Part shown: positions 16,408 through 24,582 of the stretch, in pieces
Layout of the letters: each line of letters starts with the position of its first letter
Numbering within the stretch: the stretch's first letter is position 1
Source of the DNA: Azospirillum melinis
GTDB taxonomy: Bacteria; Pseudomonadota; Alphaproteobacteria; Azospirillales; Azospirillaceae
Reading direction: 5' to 3'
Assembly: GCF_013340935.1 (NCBI RefSeq)
Contig: NZ_WHOS01000013.1
Span: 1-64,000, forward strand
DNA length: 64,000 bases
Position numbers and translations under genes: made by a program
Notes under the pieces: model-generated
What the model saw: the letters and a program-made list of their open reading frames with translations, nothing else
What the model was told of the DNA's origin: nothing
Database searches by the model: none

Positions 16408-17999
16408 GATGGCTCCACCGTCTGGCTATCGACCCAACTCTCGACCCAGCTTTCGATGGCGCCGCGCTGCACCTTGCCGGTGGTGGAGCGGACGATGCGC
16501 TCGGGCGGCACGAAGTGGATGGCCTTGGGTTGCTTGAATCCGGCCAGTTCCCGCCGGCACAGGGCGGACAGCTCGGCGGCCTCCAGGCGGGGGTTGGCGG
16601 ACACCACCACCGCCACCGGGATTTCGCCCCAGCGGTCGTCCTTCCGGCGCACGACCACGGCGTCGCGCACGTCGGGATGGCCGACCAGCACGCGCTCGAT
16701 CTCCGCGGGATAGATGTTCTCGCCGCCCGACTTGATCATGTATTTGGCACGGTCGACGAAATCATAGAGGCCGTCCGGCCGGCGGCGGAGCAGGTCGCCC
16801 ATGTGGAACCAGCCGTTGCGGAAGTCCTGCCGGGTCGCCGCCTCGTTGTTCCAGTAGCCACTGAACAGCGTCGGGCCGCGCATGGCGAGTTCGCCGATGC
16901 CGCCGTCGGGAACGTCGACGTCGTCCGGGTCGACCAGCCGGATTTCCGCACCGACGCTCGGCGCCTTGCCGAGATCGCCGGTGGCGCCGCGGGGAAGCTG
17001 GCGGCCGGACAGCGGCGGGGTGCCGGTCTCGGTCGATCCGAAGCAGTTGAGGAAGTCGGCGCCCAGCAGTTCGCTCAGCCGCGCCACCTCGGCGGGCGGC
17101 GACAGGTCGGCCATCACGCCGCAGGTGCGCAGGCCGAGCGGCCTGACGTCGCGCCGCTCCAGCACCTCGATCATCCGGCCCAGCGTGCCCGGCATGATCG
17201 ACACCCATTCGAACCGCTCGGTCTCGATCTTGTCGGCGATCCGGTCGGGATCGAAAGCGTCGAGCACGATCACCCGCCCGCCGGTCAGCAGGGCGTAGTG
17301 CGCCGGCTCGGTGCCGCCCATGTGGTAGAGCGGCGGCCAGCACAGGTTCGTGTTGCCCGGCCGCACCCCCAGGTCGAACGGCGCCGCCGTCATGCGGGCC
17401 AGCTGGCTGCGATGGGTCAGCACCGCCCCCTTGGGCAAGCCGGTGGTGCCGCTGGTGTAGAGGATCAGCAGGGGATCCTCCGGCTCGGCGACGTCCGGCG
17501 GCGTGTCGGCGGAGGCGGAGGCGAGGCGCCTCTCCCACTCCGCGCCGAACCGGATCACCGGGATCCCGGCGGTGGCGGCGTCGGACAGGATGCCCGCATG
17601 GCGGGGCGAGACCAGGATCGCCGTCGGCGCGACGAGGCCGATGCAGTGCTCCAGCTCGCGCGGGCTGAGGCGCCAGTTCTGGCAGGCGGTGATCGCTCCC
17701 AGCAGGGCGCAGGCAAGCTGCGTCTCGATGTATTCGAGCCGGTTCTCGGACAGCACGGCGACACGAGCGCCGCGCGTCACCCCCAGCGCCGCCAGCGCCG
17801 AGGCGCTGCGGTTCACCCGTTCGGCCAGCTGGGCGAAGGTCAGGATGCGGACCTCGTCCTGGCCGTCATCCTCGATGGCGATGCGGTGCGGATAAAGCCG
17901 CGCGGTGGAAAGGAACAGGCTTCCCACGGTGGAGGCGGCGGCCCGTGCCACCAGTGCGGCGGCCGGTCGGTCCATGCCGGTTGTCAAACTCATGACCAA
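16404..17999 (-). CDS. AMP-forming acyl-CoA ligase
   Basis: 531-residue ANL-superfamily adenylate-forming ligase. The P-loop motif is YTSGTTGLPKG (about residue 180), followed by FGSTETG and then GWFHMGDLLRRRPDGLYDF with the hinge. The catalytic lysine is in RSTTGKVQRG near the C-terminus. It activates a free carboxylic acid, probably the imported substrate, to its CoA thioester. A GGAGGAG ribosome site precedes the ATG at 17999. Its start is 97 nt after the HMG-CoA lyase-like gene, one of the widest gaps in the operon, where an internal promoter could sit. An operon carrying both a ligase and a CaiB transferase has two ways of loading CoA. Confidence 0.92.
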   Translation of the reverse strand: MVMSLTTGMDRPAAALVARAAASTVGSLFLSTARLYPHRIAIEDDGQDEVRILTFAQLAERVNRSASALAALGVTRGARVAVLSENRLEYIETQLACALLGAITACQNWRLSPRELEHCIGLVAPTAILVSPRHAGILSDAATAGIPVIRFGAEWERRLASASADTPPDVAEPEDPLLILYTSGTTGLPKGAVLTHRSQLARMTAAPFDLGVRPGNTNLCWPPLYHMGGTEPAHYALLTGGRVIVLDAFDPDRIADKIETERFEWVSIMPGTLGRMIEVLERRDVRPLGLRTCGVMADLSPPAEVARLSELLGADFLNCFGSTETGTPPLSGRQLPRGATGDLGKAPSVGAEIRLVDPDDVDVPDGGIGELAMRGPTLFSGYWNNEAATRQDFRNGWFHMGDLLRRRPDGLYDFVDRAKYMIKSGGENIYPAEIERVLVGHPDVRDAVVVRRKDDRWGEIPVAVVVSANPRLEAAELSALCRRELAGFKQPKAIHFVPPERIVRSTTGKVQRGAIESWVESWVDSQTVEPS

Positions 18000-18096
18000 G
18001 CTCCTCCCTGCTTTTCATTGGATCGTTGAGGACTTTATTCCCTTTTGTGTCTCAATTATCGGCTGTCCAAATGATGTCGAATATTCCGGTATGCAC

Positions 18097-19014
18097 TCAA
18101 CCGGGAACTCCAGTGGGCTGCGCGTGGCTGCGTCTCAGCCAGGGCATGGCCCGTCCGCCGAGAGGCCGGCCCAGCAGGCGTCCGGCCACATCGACCGCGT
18201 CGATCAGGGCAGGCAGATCGACGCCGGTGGCGAGGCCCGATTTCTCGGCCAGCAGCACCACATCCTCGGTGGCGAGGTTGCCGGCGGCGCCGGGGGCGAA
18301 GGGGCAGCCGCCGATCCCGCCGGCACTGGCGTCGAGCCGGCGGATGCCCGCCTCGATGGCGGCATGGGCGTTGGCGATGCCGAAGCCGCGCGTGTCGTGG
18401 AAATGCATGCCGATCCGCTCCGCCGGCAGGCTGGGAAGCAGCGCCCGCAGCAGGGCGGTGACCTGGCCGGGAGCGGCGGCGCCGATGGTGTCGGCGATCA
18501 CCACCTCGCCGGCGCCGATGGCGGCGAAGCGCTCCGCCAGCCGGACGACGGCGGCCGGCTCCACCGCCCCCTCGAACGGGCATTCGAAGGCGACGGCGAC
18601 ATAGGCCCGCACGCCGATACCCGCCTCCAGGGCGCGGCCGATCACCTCTTCGGCGGCGGCGGTCGCCCGGTCCAGCGTCATGTTGATGTTGCGCCGGTTC
18701 ATCTCCTCCGTCGCCGCCACCACGGTGGCGATCTGCGGCGTTCCGCAGGCCAGCGCCCGGTCCAGTCCCCGTCCGTTCATGGCAAGGGCGGAAACCTCGA
18801 TCCCCGGCAGGGAGCGGGTTCCGGCGACGATCTCCTCGGCATCGGCCATCTGCGGCACCGCCTTGGGCGAGGCGAAGCTGGCGGCCTCGATCCGCGTCAG
18901 CCCGGCCTCGGCCAGCCGCCGGATCAGCTCAAGCTTGCCGGCGGTGGGAACGAGGGTCGGCTGGTTCTGCAATCCGTCGCGCGGGGCGACTTCGGTCAAC
19001 AGCAGGCGGTCCAT
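18097..19014 (-). CDS. Hydroxymethylglutaryl-CoA lyase-like enzyme
   Basis: 305-residue TIM-barrel lyase of the HMGL/DRE-metallolyase group. It has the divalent-metal motif EVAPRDGLQNQ (residues 8-18) and the metal histidine pair in GMHFHDTRG (about 210). The active-site cysteine loop is GIGGCPFAPGAAGN (about 241-254). Known family chemistry is retro-Claisen/aldol cleavage of 3-hydroxy-3-methylglutaryl-CoA or related 3-hydroxy-acyl-CoA to acetoacetate (or a ketoacid) plus acetyl-CoA. It lies 3 nt behind the CaiB-type transferase, suggesting that the transferase makes its CoA substrate. It may alternatively cleave another beta-hydroxy dicarboxylyl-CoA. Confidence 0.9.
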   Translation of the reverse strand: MDRLLLTEVAPRDGLQNQPTLVPTAGKLELIRRLAEAGLTRIEAASFASPKAVPQMADAEEIVAGTRSLPGIEVSALAMNGRGLDRALACGTPQIATVVAATEEMNRRNINMTLDRATAAAEEVIGRALEAGIGVRAYVAVAFECPFEGAVEPAAVVRLAERFAAIGAGEVVIADTIGAAAPGQVTALLRALLPSLPAERIGMHFHDTRGFGIANAHAAIEAGIRRLDASAGGIGGCPFAPGAAGNLATEDVVLLAEKSGLATGVDLPALIDAVDVAGRLLGRPLGGRAMPWLRRSHAQPTGVPG

Positions 19015-19017
19015 GGC

Positions 19018-20232
19018 TCACCCCACCCGTCCGGCGCGGCGCAATTCGCCGATGCGTTCGGGCCCGTAGCCCAGCAGCGTTTCCAGAACCTCGTCGGTGT
19101 CGTGGCCCAGCTCCGGCGGGGCGGTGAAACGGTCGGGCTCGCTCCCCGAGAGCTTGCCCCCCGTAATTTTGATCGGGTTGCCCGGCATCCGCACCGTGCC
19201 GCCCTGCGACAGCGGTACCTCGACCACCATGTCGCGGGCGACCACCTGCGGATCGGACATCGCCTGGGCGAAGTCGTTGACCGGGCCGCAGGGCACCCGC
19301 GCCTCGCGCAGCCGGGCGAGCCAGCTGGCGGAGCTGTCCTTGACCAGCTCCTCCCCGACGATCCGCTCGATCCGCTCCTTGTCGGCGTAGCGGCCGGGCT
19401 GCCGGCGGTAGTCCGGCGCTTCCAGCTCCGGCCGTCCGATGACCGGCAGCAGCCGCTCGAAGAAGGCGTCGCCGATGCAGGCGATGATGATGTGGCCGTC
19501 GGCGGTCCTGAAGGTGTTGTAGGGAACATGGACGAAATGGCCGTTGCCCAGCCGTTCCGGCACATGCCCGGACATCAGATGCATCGTGCCCATGTAGTTC
19601 AGCAGAGAGATCTGCACGTCCAGCATCGACACGTCGACATGGCGGCCGACGCCGGTCCGTTCCCGCTCCTGCAACGCGGCGAGCACGCCCAGCGCGCCGA
19701 ACAGCCCGCCGCCCAGGTCGCCGATGGGGATGCCGGAGCGCAGCGGCGGCCCGTCGGGCAGGCCGGTGATGCTCATGCCGCCACCCATCGCCTGCACCAC
19801 CTGATCGAAGGCGGGCCGGTTCGGATCGGGACCGTCGCCGCCGAAGCCGGTGACCGAGCAGGTGACGATGCGCGGGTTGATCGCCGACAGCGACGCGAAA
19901 TCGATGCCCAGCCGCTCCGTCACCCCGGCGCTGAAATTGTCGAACACCACGTCGCTCTTGCGGACGAGGTCTAGGAAGACCGCCCGCCCCTCCTCGCTTT
20001 TCAGGTCGATGCAGACGCTGCGCTTGCCCCGGTTGAGCGTGAGGAAATAGGCCCCCATGCCGTGCCGGGAATAATCGGGATCGCCGGCCAGCAGCTGCCG
20101 CGTCCCTTCGCCCCGGCCCGGCGGTTCGACCTTGATCGTCTCGGCCCCCAGATCGGTCAGCAGCATGGTGCCGTAGGGACCGGACAACATGTGCGTCAGG
20201 TCGATCAGCCGGATGCCGTTCAATGGTGCCAT
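19018..20232 (-). CDS. CaiB/BaiF (class III) CoA-transferase
   Basis: 404-residue family III CoA-transferase. The N-terminal GIRLIDLTHMLSGPYGTMLL and ADLGAETIKVE-type CoA-binding stretch are followed by the catalytic-aspartate region RHVDVSMLD (about residue 197) and GGGMSITG. It moves CoA between acids, for example succinyl-CoA to a dicarboxylate. The 4-nt linkage to an HMG-CoA lyase-like gene resembles the logic of succinate-HMG/glutarate CoA-transferases of this family, an inference. First gene of the 13-gene operon; a consensus sigma-54 promoter lies 52-67 nt upstream. Confidence 0.92.
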   Translation of the reverse strand: MAPLNGIRLIDLTHMLSGPYGTMLLTDLGAETIKVEPPGRGEGTRQLLAGDPDYSRHGMGAYFLTLNRGKRSVCIDLKSEEGRAVFLDLVRKSDVVFDNFSAGVTERLGIDFASLSAINPRIVTCSVTGFGGDGPDPNRPAFDQVVQAMGGGMSITGLPDGPPLRSGIPIGDLGGGLFGALGVLAALQERERTGVGRHVDVSMLDVQISLLNYMGTMHLMSGHVPERLGNGHFVHVPYNTFRTADGHIIIACIGDAFFERLLPVIGRPELEAPDYRRQPGRYADKERIERIVGEELVKDSSASWLARLREARVPCGPVNDFAQAMSDPQVVARDMVVEVPLSQGGTVRMPGNPIKITGGKLSGSEPDRFTAPPELGHDTDEVLETLLGYGPERIGELRRAGRVG

Positions 20233-20283
20233 GCCCCTCGCCCCAGATGCTTTGTTTGCGGAATGTTTGTTCGCTTATCAAAC

Positions 20284-20299
20284 AGCAAGCGCCGTGCCA
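20284..20299 (-). promoter_or_regulatory. Consensus sigma-54 (-24/-12) promoter
   Basis: On the minus strand the sequence reads TGGCACGGCGCTTGCT, an exact match to the TGGCACG-N4-TTGCT consensus with the GG and GC doublets correctly spaced. It points at the CaiB-type transferase (start 20232), with a predicted transcription start near 20272. The divergent gene encodes a sigma-54 activator, which makes this the operon's main promoter. Confidence 0.85.
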
Positions 20300-20325
20300 G
20301 TCCGGGACCGAATGGATTTTCTTTC

Positions 20326-20435
20326 TGTTTCAATGGATTGGTAAATTGCGGGACCGAAAGGGGCGTTTCATGAAACAGCTGGCCTGTTGCGATGAAACGT
20401 GCCATGAAACGTTCGTTTGCAACACAGATGAAACG
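20326..20435. promoter_or_regulatory. Phased activator sites (ATGAAAC repeats) for the sigma-54 regulator
   Basis: Four ATGAAAC(A/G) copies start at 20370, 20392, 20404 and 20428, spaced 22, 12 and 24 nt, about whole turns of the helix. The first is half of the perfect palindrome GTTTCATGAAAC (20365-20376). A further half-site TGTTTCA lies at 20326-20332. The array is 70-140 bp upstream of the sigma-54 promoter, the normal distance for an upstream activating sequence, and overlaps the activator's own leader. Binding by the adjacent regulator is inferred. Confidence 0.65.
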
Positions 20436-20502
20436 CGGCGGTCCCGGCGCGACACCGCCGGTCCCTTCGAGGGGCGATGGCCGGGAGGAAGGAATCGTGC
20501 CG

Positions 20503-22491
20503 ATGGCACTGGGCTATCCGAACACCGGGCGGCTGCGGTTGTGCTTCCTCAGCTACCGCCACCTCACCCGGCTGGCGCGTGCGGTGCTGGACGAGTACGC
20601 CCAGCGTGCCGAGATCGAGGTGATCGACCAGGCCTATGAGGCGGCGCTGGCGGTGGCGCGGGAGCGCGAGGCGTCGGGCGCGGTGGATGCCTTCGTCAGC
20701 GCCGGTGCCAATGCCAGCTACCTGCGCAGCACCGTGAAGTCGCCGGTCGCCACCATCAAGGTCGGCGGCTACGACATCCTGCTGGCGCTGCTGAAGGCGC
20801 GTGAGCGGTCGAACCGGGTCGGCATCGTCATGCACCGCCGCATCATCCCGGAACTGGACGCCATCAAGGGGCTGCTGCGGACCGAGGTGGAGCAGGGCTG
20901 CTACGAGACCCCGGACGAGGCCGTCGCCTGCGTCAAGGGCATGGCGGAGCGCGGCTTTCCCGTCATCATCGGGTCGAGCGTGGTGGTCGAGGCGACCGAA
21001 CGGCTGGGGATGGAGGGCATCCTGGCCTATTCGGTGGCGGGCGTGCGCCAGGGGCTGGACGACGCGCTGGAAATGGCCCGCATCGCCCGGCTGGAAAACG
21101 CCCGCTACAGCCAGTTGAACGGTGTCCTCCGGAATGTCCAGGACGCGGTGCTCGCCGTCGATCCGGCCGACCGGGTGACGGCGGTCAATCCGGCGATGGA
21201 GGCCCTGCTGGGCTTTCCCCCGAACGCCATTCTCGGCCGGGTGGCGGCGGAGGTGGCGCCGGAACTGTCCCTGCGCGGGGTGCTGGGCAGCGGCGAGGCG
21301 GAAAAGGGCAGCGTCCTGACATTCCGCCGCCGCGACTGGATCGCCAACCGCATCCCGATCCGCGAGCATGGACAGGTCACCGGCGCCATGATCACGGTCT
21401 ATGATGCCCGCGCCATCAGCGAGGCGGACGTCAGCCTGCGGTCCCAGACCCGGCGGCGCTCCAACCGGACGACCCGCTACACGCTCGACGACATCCGTGG
21501 CGACAGTCCGGCCATCGAGCAGGCGCGCGCCACCGCGCGGCGCTTCGCGGCGAGCGACCTGACGGTGCTGATTTCCGGCGACAGCGGGACGGGGAAGGAG
21601 CTGTTCGCCCAGGCCATCCACAATCTCGGCCCGCGTGCCGGCCGCCCCTTCGTGGCGATCAACTGCTCGGCCTTTCCCGAGTCCCTGCTGGAATCGGAGC
21701 TGTTCGGCCATGAGGAGGGAGCCTTCACCGGCGCGCGCAAGGGCGGCAAGGTCGGGCTGTTCGAGGCGGCGCACACCGGCACGCTGTTCCTCGACGAGAT
21801 CGGCGACATGCCGCTGGCCTTGCAGACCCGGCTGCTGCGCGTGCTCCAGGAGCGCGAGATCGTGCGGCTGGGCAGCGTCGTGCCGGTGCCGGTCGACCTC
21901 AGGGTGATCGCGGCCACCCATCAGCCGCTGGAGGAGCTGGTGCCGCAGCGCGCGTTCCGGGCCGACCTGCTTTACCGGCTGAACACGTTGCGCCTGCGCC
22001 TGCCGCCGTTGTGCGACCGGGTGGAGGATGTGCCGGTGCTGGCCGAGGGCTTCGTCGCCGCCTGCCTGGAGCGGACCGGGCTCCGGCTGGCGCCGTCGGT
22101 CGTCGTCGGTCCTTTGAAATCCCGTCTCGCCAGCTACCGTTGGCCGGGCAACGTCCGCGAGTTGGAGAACATCTGCGAGCGTCTGACCATGCTCGTGCTG
22201 CAATTCGGCACCGTCGAGGACATTCCCGCCGGCATCCTGCGCCATGACTGCCCGGAGCTGTTTCTCGAACCGCCCGCACAGGACAGGCCGACCGGCCGGG
22301 ACAGGCACGGGGCAGCCGGCGGGGACGGGAACGACGCACGGGAAGTCATCGAGAACGCCCTGTCCCGCAACCACGGCAATCGGGCGGACGCGGCACGCCA
22401 ACTGGGCATCAGCCGCGCGACACTGTGGCGACGCATGCGCCAGCTTGGTCTTGGTGCCTCCACCGATGGCGATGACGCCGCACGGGACTAG
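20503..22491 (+). CDS. PrpR-type sigma-54-dependent transcriptional activator
   Basis: 662-residue bacterial enhancer-binding protein. Its N-terminal PrpR_N sensory domain (about 10-165, with SAGANASYL and GGYDILLAL) is followed by a PAS domain (about 195-300). The AAA+ core has Walker A GDSGTGKE near 359, GAFTGA near 404 and Walker B TLFLDEIGD near 425, and a Fis-type helix-turn-helix lies at the C-terminus (about 625-650). PrpR_N domains sense small organic acids or CoA-derived metabolites. Start ATG 20503 chosen for the GGAGGAAGGA ribosome site 9 nt upstream (GTG 20497 is equally placed). The longer frame from 20392 begins in ATGAAACG operator repeats and is rejected. It is divergent from, and presumably activates, the CoA/LIV operon. 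Confidence 0.93.
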   Translation: MALGYPNTGRLRLCFLSYRHLTRLARAVLDEYAQRAEIEVIDQAYEAALAVAREREASGAVDAFVSAGANASYLRSTVKSPVATIKVGGYDILLALLKARERSNRVGIVMHRRIIPELDAIKGLLRTEVEQGCYETPDEAVACVKGMAERGFPVIIGSSVVVEATERLGMEGILAYSVAGVRQGLDDALEMARIARLENARYSQLNGVLRNVQDAVLAVDPADRVTAVNPAMEALLGFPPNAILGRVAAEVAPELSLRGVLGSGEAEKGSVLTFRRRDWIANRIPIREHGQVTGAMITVYDARAISEADVSLRSQTRRRSNRTTRYTLDDIRGDSPAIEQARATARRFAASDLTVLISGDSGTGKELFAQAIHNLGPRAGRPFVAINCSAFPESLLESELFGHEEGAFTGARKGGKVGLFEAAHTGTLFLDEIGDMPLALQTRLLRVLQEREIVRLGSVVPVPVDLRVIAATHQPLEELVPQRAFRADLLYRLNTLRLRLPPLCDRVEDVPVLAEGFVAACLERTGLRLAPSVVVGPLKSRLASYRWPGNVRELENICERLTMLVLQFGTVEDIPAGILRHDCPELFLEPPAQDRPTGRDRHGAAGGDGNDAREVIENALSRNHGNRADAARQLGISRATLWRRMRQLGLGASTDGDDAARD

Positions 22492-22560
22492 CACCTGCGC
22501 GGGACGAGCCGGCACGGACGACAGGACGCAGTCAAAAAATCGAAAAGCCCTGGCGCCCGC

Positions 22561-23361
22561 CTAGGCGCCGGTGAAGTTCGGCGGACGCTTGCCCAGCAGC
22601 GCGGCGATGGCTTCCTTGTGGTCGGCTGTCGCATGCGCGAGCGCCTGCATGGCGGCGGACATCTCCAGCAGCGTGTCGAGCTTGACCGTCCAGCCTTCGC
22701 GCAGCAGGCGCCTCGTCATGCGCACCACATGTGGCGGATTGACGGCGATTCGCGCGGCCATCGCACGGGCCTGGGGCAGCAGATCCGCATCGGGAACGAC
22801 GCGTGACACCAGACCGCAGGCGAGCGCCTCCGCCGCGTCGATGACGTCGCCGGTCAGCGCCATCTCGCAGGCCTTGGAAAAGCCGACGACCCGCGGCAGC
22901 AGCCATGCGCCGCCGTCGCCGGGGACGATCCCGACCTTGACGAAGCTTTCGGCGAAGCGTGCGCTCTCGCCGGCGATGCGGATGTCGCACATGCAGGCGA
23001 GGTCGCAGCCGGCACCGATGGCCGGACCGTTCACCGCCGCGATCACCGGAACCTCCATCGCCTCGAGCAGCAGCGGGATGCGCTGGATGCCCAGCTTGTA
23101 GTTCCGGCGCGTCTGGGCGGCGACCTTGTCGTTGAGGCCGCCGCTTTCCCCCATCTTCTTCACGTTCCCGCCGGACGAAAAGGCGCCGCCGGCCCCCGTT
23201 ACGATGATCACCCGGGTCGCCATGTCCGCGTCGAGACCGCTCAGCGTCTCCACCAGCGCCTCGATCATCTCCGGATCGGAGATCGGGTTGCGCTGCTCCG
23301 GCAGGTTCAGGGTGAGCGTGACGATTCCGTCGTCGTTGTCCACCAGCACGAGATTGGTCAT
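22561..23361 (-). CDS. Enoyl-CoA hydratase/isomerase family protein
   Basis: 266-residue crotonase-fold protein. Oxyanion-hole motifs are GAFSSGGNVKKM (about residue 60) and NGPAIGAGCD. The first hydratase glutamate is replaced by aspartate (GAGCD), while the second acid is retained in FAESFVKVG. This favours an isomerase, dehydratase or specialised hydratase. Start ATG at 23361 after a GGAAGG ribosome site; the much longer frame to 24372 runs through the neighbouring gene out of frame. It is the last gene of the second liv operon, 50 nt after the first of two acyl-CoA dehydrogenases. Confidence 0.88.
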   Translation of the reverse strand: MTNLVLVDNDDGIVTLTLNLPEQRNPISDPEMIEALVETLSGLDADMATRVIIVTGAGGAFSSGGNVKKMGESGGLNDKVAAQTRRNYKLGIQRIPLLLEAMEVPVIAAVNGPAIGAGCDLACMCDIRIAGESARFAESFVKVGIVPGDGGAWLLPRVVGFSKACEMALTGDVIDAAEALACGLVSRVVPDADLLPQARAMAARIAVNPPHVVRMTRRLLREGWTVKLDTLLEMSAAMQALAHATADHKEAIAALLGKRPPNFTGA

Positions 23362-23411
23362 CGCGCCTTCCTTTCGTTTTACTATGTCGATGAGCGGGTC
23401 CCTGCCGCCGG

Positions 23412-24560
23412 TCAGCGGAGGCCGAGGCCGCGGGCGATGATGCCCCGCAGGATCTCGCGGGTTCCCCCGCGCAGGGAGAAGGACGGGACGTTGAGGATCG
23501 TGTGGGCCAGCACCGCGCAGAAGTCCCGCGTGGACTGCTGCGACGGCTCCGCATCGACCAGCTGGCGGGCGATGTCCGGGATCTCCTGTTCGAAGATCGC
23601 GCCCAGATCCTTGACCAGGGACGCCTGCAATGCCGGATTCTCCCCCATCTGCAACATGCCGGCAACCGAGCGCGACAGGCGCCGCAACACCAGAAGATGG
23701 GCGGTCAGGCGGCCGACCGCCGCGGCCGCATGGTCCGACGGGCTGGGACCGAGGGCGCGCACCAGCTCGACCAGCAGCGTGAAGGAGGACAGGAAGCGCT
23801 CCGGCCCGCTGCGCTCGAACGCCAGTTCCCCGACCACTTGGTTCCAGCCGTCTCCGAGCTGGCCGAGAAGGGATGTCGCGGGCAGGAAGACATCCTCGAA
23901 CACCACCTCGTTGAAATGATGCTCGCCGGCCAGATCGGCGATGGGGCGGATGGTGATGCCCGGCGTCTTCAGATCGACCAGGAACTGGCTGGTGCCGCCA
24001 TGCCGCTCGTCGGCACTGCCGGTCCGGCAGAACAGGATCATGTAATGGGCATGGTGGGCGTAGGTCGTCCACAGCTTGGTGCCGTTGACGATGAAGCCTC
24101 CGTCCACCGGCACCGCGCGGGTCCGCACCGCGGCGAGGTCGGAACCGGAATCCGGCTCGCTCATGCCGATGCAGAAGAAGCACTCGCCGGCGGTGATGCG
24201 CGGCAGGATCGACCGGCGCTGCTCCTCGGTGCCGACCTTCAGCAACAGCGGCCCGCTCTGGCGGTCGGCGAACCAGTGGGCTGCCACCGGCGCCCCGGCG
24301 GCCAGCATCTCCTCCAGCACGACATAGCGTTCCAGCGCGCTGCGCTCGTGCCCGCCATAGCGCTTCGGCCATGTCATGCCGATCCAGCCGCGCTGCCCGA
24401 CCTTGCGGCTGAATTCGGCGTCGAAGCCGCTCCAGGAGCGCGAACGGTCCTGCGGGCGGCGGGTGGCAAGTTCCTCCGCCAGGAAGGCGCGGACCTCGGC
24501 GCGCAGTTCCTCGACATCCGTGTCGGGAGGGGGCGGAAAGGCGATCAGATCCATGGTCAA
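23412..24560 (-). CDS. Acyl-CoA dehydrogenase (larger subunit-like)
   Basis: 382-residue acyl-CoA dehydrogenase. It has GMSEPDSGSDLAAVR (FAD contact, about 131), a glutamate in ELAFERSGPE (about 245, position of the catalytic base in this subgroup) and SLRGGTREILRG at the C-terminus. It belongs to the FadE subgroup seen in heteromeric dehydrogenases of ring and side-chain catabolism. It is 22 nt from a second, clearly different dehydrogenase gene, so an alpha2beta2 enzyme is likely. Electron acceptor ETF is expected; no etf genes are in the window. Confidence 0.9.
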   Translation of the reverse strand: MTMDLIAFPPPPDTDVEELRAEVRAFLAEELATRRPQDRSRSWSGFDAEFSRKVGQRGWIGMTWPKRYGGHERSALERYVVLEEMLAAGAPVAAHWFADRQSGPLLLKVGTEEQRRSILPRITAGECFFCIGMSEPDSGSDLAAVRTRAVPVDGGFIVNGTKLWTTYAHHAHYMILFCRTGSADERHGGTSQFLVDLKTPGITIRPIADLAGEHHFNEVVFEDVFLPATSLLGQLGDGWNQVVGELAFERSGPERFLSSFTLLVELVRALGPSPSDHAAAAVGRLTAHLLVLRRLSRSVAGMLQMGENPALQASLVKDLGAIFEQEIPDIARQLVDAEPSQQSTRDFCAVLAHTILNVPSFSLRGGTREILRGIIARGLGLR

Positions 24561-24582
24561 TTCCTCGATGGCACCGGTGGGA

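Noticed and set aside
20392-20502. N-terminal extension MKRAMKRS of the sigma-54 activator
   Set aside because: Caused by repeated ATGAAACG operator elements; the ribosome site lies before 20497/20503 and family similarity begins after it.
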